This document shows, piece after piece, positions 6,139 to 7,745 of a DNA stretch of 7,745 nt. The first letter of the stretch is position 1. Each line of letters starts with the position of its first letter. Location of the stretch: assembly GCA_964451985.1 (NCBI GenBank), contig CAYVKB010000090.1, positions 1 to 7,745 on the forward strand, in the 5' to 3' direction. The notes below the pieces were generated by a model. That model searched no databases and was not told the origin of the DNA. It saw only the letters and a program-made list of their open reading frames with translations. The DNA comes from GBS-DC sp964451985. Its GTDB lineage: Bacteria > Armatimonadota > Fimbriimonadia > Fimbriimonadales > GBS-DC. The position numbers and the translations under genes are program-made.

Positions 6139-6426
6139 ATGGCGGCACGGATTGGCGTTTTGACCGTCGAACTTTACATCGGCGGTTGTCGCTCGCTGAA
6201 GGAGAAGCGGCAAGTGGTGCAGAGCCTGATTACGCGCCTGCGCAACGACTTCAACCTCTCCATCGCGGAAGTCGACCACCACGATTTGCACCAGCGGGCG
6301 TGCATCGCGATTGCATGCGTGGGCAACCAGAGCGATTTCGTCAATCGCGTGCTGGATACCGTGCTGGAACGCCTGGAGACCGAAGGGCGTATCATACTAC
6401 TGGAAAGCCATTTAGAGCTACTTTGA
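6139..6426 (+). CDS. DUF503 family protein (YlxP-like)
   Basis: A 95-residue protein closely following the DUF503/YlxP pattern: IGVLTVELYIGGCRSLKEKRQVV (5-27), containing the invariant SLKEKR, then FNLSIAEVDHHDLHQRACIAIACVGN (38-63), then a last helix and closing strand ending ESHLELL. Members are small cytoplasmic proteins of unknown biochemical role encoded beside rbfA, as in the Bacillus infB-ylxP-rbfA order. The ATG at 6139 gives the family's usual 92-95 residues; a GTG at 6109 in frame would add ten residues that do not fit the family. No Shine-Dalgarno site precedes the ATG. It heads the plus-strand unit with 14 bases to rbfA, whose ribosome site begins right after this gene's TGA. Confidence 0.93.
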   Translation: MAARIGVLTVELYIGGCRSLKEKRQVVQSLITRLRNDFNLSIAEVDHHDLHQRACIAIACVGNQSDFVNRVLDTVLERLETEGRIILLESHLELL

Positions 6427-6427
6427 C

Positions 6428-6434
6428 AAGGAGG
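6428..6434 (+). promoter_or_regulatory. Strong Shine-Dalgarno site of rbfA
   Basis: AAGGAGG lies six bases before the ATG at 6441 and one base after the DUF503 stop. It decides the rbfA start: the reading frame is open upstream to 5952, but that stretch has no family similarity and overlaps DUF503 in another frame. It is the best ribosome site on the plus strand here. Confidence 0.85.
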
Positions 6435-6440
6435 ACGCCG

Positions 6441-6773
6441 ATGGGCGGACGGATGGAACGGCTGGAATCGCTCCTGACTGCCGAACTCAGTCAGGTGCTA
6501 TTAAAGGATTTAGCAGGACAGGATTTGGGCTTGGCGACAATTACCGGCGTGAAGGTCGCGCGCGACCTTTCACAGGCGACGGTTTATGTGAGCGTGTTAG
6601 GCGACGAACGACGGCGCAAGCAGACACTGGAGAAGCTGCAACACTCGGCGGGCTATATCAAGGGACTGTTGGGCAAGCGGCTGCACCTGAAACGCATTCC
6701 GAAACTGGTGTTTGTCGACGATCCCTCGCTGCGCGATGCAGACCGAATCACCCGCCTGCTGAAAGATGGCTAA
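6441..6773 (+). CDS. rbfA: Ribosome-binding factor A
   Basis: A 110-residue KH-fold protein that binds the 30S subunit late in assembly, aids 16S rRNA 5'-end maturation and is important for growth in the cold. The family pattern is clear: MERLESLLTAELSQVLLKDL (5-24); LATITGVKVARDLSQATVYVSVLGDE (31-56), the usual V-T-V-x-V-D-L-x-A-V-Y core; TLEKLQHSAGYIKGLLGKRLHLKRIPKLVF (62-91), with a lysine (IKGLL) where FIR is common; then DDPSLRDADRITRLL. It lacks the long disordered C-terminal tail of some family members, so it sits at the short end of the range. It is preceded by DUF503, as in many genomes, but truB, infB and nusA are not adjacent. Its last 8 bases overlap the start of the isomerase gene. 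Confidence 0.96.
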   Translation: MGGRMERLESLLTAELSQVLLKDLAGQDLGLATITGVKVARDLSQATVYVSVLGDERRRKQTLEKLQHSAGYIKGLLGKRLHLKRIPKLVFVDDPSLRDADRITRLLKDG

Positions 6774-7593
6774 ACCGACGATTGCGTGGATGCCCGTGCG
6801 CCTGATTCAGCCCATGCTGCAGGGTCAAATCAGCGTGCTGGAGTGGCTGCGTCAAGCCCCCGCATTCGGCGTGCAGGCGGTGGAGATATATCACGCTTTT
6901 CTTAGCGACGAAAACTTGCCACAGGTGAAAGTCGAGTTGAACGCGCTGGGGCTGCGCGTAAGCCAGATTACCTGCGCGCCTGACTTCACGAACCCCGACC
7001 CTGCCGTGCGTCAGGCAGAGCTGCAGGCGATGCGCCAGCGCGTGGACTGGGCGGCGGAACTCGGCACGGACGCTGTGCGCACCACTGCAGGCATGGTTCA
7101 CGACGGCGTGGACACACACGACGCCGTTCAGTATGCGGTGGAGGGCATGGTCAAACTCGCCGAGTATGCCCTGCCTTGCGGCGTGTACCCCTGCTACGAG
7201 AATCACTACAAAGACCGCCTGTGGACGCGCGAGGACTTCTCGTTCCAGCCCGAACGCTTCCTGCAGATTTTCGAGCAAATCGAGCCGACACCCGTGCGCG
7301 TGAACTTCGACTTCGCGAACCCGCTGATGACAGGCACAGACCCCGTAGCAATGTTGCAGCGCGTGGTGCATAAGGTACACCATGTGCATGCGGGCGACCG
7401 TTTGCCAGGCGAGTACCAGCACAGTGTGTTGGGCGAGGGCGCGGTTCCATTCCAGCCACTGCTGCAGATTCTGAAAGCGCATGGCTACACGGGCTACCTA
7501 AGCATCGAGGACGGTCAGGCACAGGGTGACTCGGGCTTCCGCAAGTCGCTGGCGTTCCTACAGGCGCAGGTGGACGCCGTGTGGGGTGAGTGA
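6766..7593 (+). CDS. Sugar phosphate isomerase/epimerase (xylose isomerase-like TIM barrel)
   Basis: A 275-residue AP_endonuc_2-type (beta/alpha)8 barrel. The first strand is PTIAWMPVRLI (4-14). Repeating strand-helix units follow, for example FGVQAVEIYHAF (34-45), LGLRVSQITCAPDF (61-74) and LGTDAVRTTAG (99-109). Likely metal and catalytic residues are E145 (CYENH), D182 (NFDFANP), H206/H208 with D211 (VHHVHAGD) and E248 (LSIEDGQ), the usual Glu-Asp-His-Glu set binding a divalent ion. Members isomerise or epimerise sugars, inositols or hydroxypyruvate; the substrate cannot be read from sequence. No signal peptide, so cytoplasmic. The start overlaps rbfA by 8 bases with no good Shine-Dalgarno site, so translational coupling is likely. 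It could also be an endonuclease IV relative, but the short barrel and ligand pattern favour an isomerase. Confidence 0.9.
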   Translation: MAKPTIAWMPVRLIQPMLQGQISVLEWLRQAPAFGVQAVEIYHAFLSDENLPQVKVELNALGLRVSQITCAPDFTNPDPAVRQAELQAMRQRVDWAAELGTDAVRTTAGMVHDGVDTHDAVQYAVEGMVKLAEYALPCGVYPCYENHYKDRLWTREDFSFQPERFLQIFEQIEPTPVRVNFDFANPLMTGTDPVAMLQRVVHKVHHVHAGDRLPGEYQHSVLGEGAVPFQPLLQILKAHGYTGYLSIEDGQAQGDSGFRKSLAFLQAQVDAVWGE

Positions 7594-7672
7594 AATCATC
7601 TTAGAGATATCCGCTGTACAGTTGACGACTTAGTCTTTGAGGAACTTACTAATGATGTTATGAGTCGTGTGT

Positions 7673-7745
7673 CGTCGGCGAGACGCCGACGTTACGGATG
7701 GGGTGGGGTTCGTTGGCGGGGACGCCGACGCTACGGATGGGGGGG
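7673..7745. repeat. Two tandem hairpin repeats, 39-bp period, running off the window edge
   Basis: Copy 1: CGTCGGCG (7673-7680), loop AGA, CGCCGACG (7684-7691), a perfect 8-bp stem. Copy 2: CGTTGGCG (7711-7718), loop GGGA, CGCCGACG (7723-7730), the same stem with one G·T wobble. Each is followed by (T/C)TACGGATGGGG. From 7682-7703 and 7721-7742 the copies match at 21 of 22 positions, 39 bases apart. There is no T-run after either hairpin, so these are not simple terminators. The preceding 79 bases (7594-7672) after the isomerase stop are AT-richer and hold nothing I can name. Confidence 0.7.

Noticed and set aside
5952..6440. N-terminal extension of rbfA
   Set aside because: The frame is open, but it overlaps DUF433 and DUF503 and has no similarity to RbfA; the AAGGAGG site at 6428-6434 fixes the start at 6441.
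6748..7482. 244-residue open frame on the minus strand
   Set aside because: Lies opposite the isomerase gene; histidine- and valine-rich low-quality sequence with no family signal.
7622..7652. Promoter TTGACG ... TACTAA
   Set aside because: The 19-base spacer and poor -10 make it weak, and no gene is visible downstream within the window.
7673..7691. Terminator of the isomerase gene
   Set aside because: The stem is good, but it is followed by TTACGG and has no T-run on either strand; treated as a repeat element.
7673..7745. CRISPR array
   Set aside because: Period of 39 bp with no unique spacers of spacer length; the repeated unit is a hairpin with a G-rich linker, and no cas gene is seen.

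Overview
The window reads like a chromosomal segment of a diderm bacterium, most likely Armatimonadota. The main clue is a DUF1559-type pseudopilin whose N-terminal block (FPVFARARESARKTQC, then SNMRQLG, MYTTDYDEYFPE) is the form these bacteria carry in many copies. This is a judgement from remembered family features, not a database result. The DNA is moderately GC-rich and densely coded. There are ten protein genes, no RNA genes, no insertion sequence and no CRISPR array.

Left part, all minus strand, transcribed from about 3030 down to 1: a cysteine-rich type IV pseudopilin with a strong Shine-Dalgarno site; an intercistronic hairpin; a 67-residue single-pass membrane protein; a good rho-independent terminator candidate (1762-1800); and a MacA/HlyD-type periplasmic adaptor with a very long coiled coil, cut by the left edge. 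This part concerns the cell envelope.

Middle part, minus strand, 6100 down to 3161: a tight four-gene run of a DUF433 antitoxin-like protein, a divergent short DprA/Smf-like protein (ATGA overlap), a DinB-superfamily protein (14-nt gap) and phosphoglycerate kinase pgk (2-nt gap). The spacing suggests one transcript. The functional link between the first three genes and glycolysis is not evident. A perfect hairpin sits directly beyond the pgk stop codon.

Right part, plus strand, diverging from the DUF433 gene across only 38 bp: a DUF503 (YlxP-like) protein, the ribosome-binding factor rbfA with a near-perfect Shine-Dalgarno site, and a sugar phosphate isomerase/epimerase TIM barrel whose start overlaps the end of rbfA by 8 nt. 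The ylxP-rbfA pair is a remnant of the widespread nusA-infB-rbfA ribosome maturation cluster. The window ends in two copies of a 39-bp-period hairpin repeat that probably continues past the edge. Its conserved right half (stem, then YTACGG and a G-rich run) loosely resembles the hairpin plus CTACG next to pgk.

I see no clear new defence or biosynthetic system. The points most worth a second look are the palindromic repeat family, the DUF433/degenerate-DprA pair without a visible toxin, and the unusual cysteine-rich pseudopilin.
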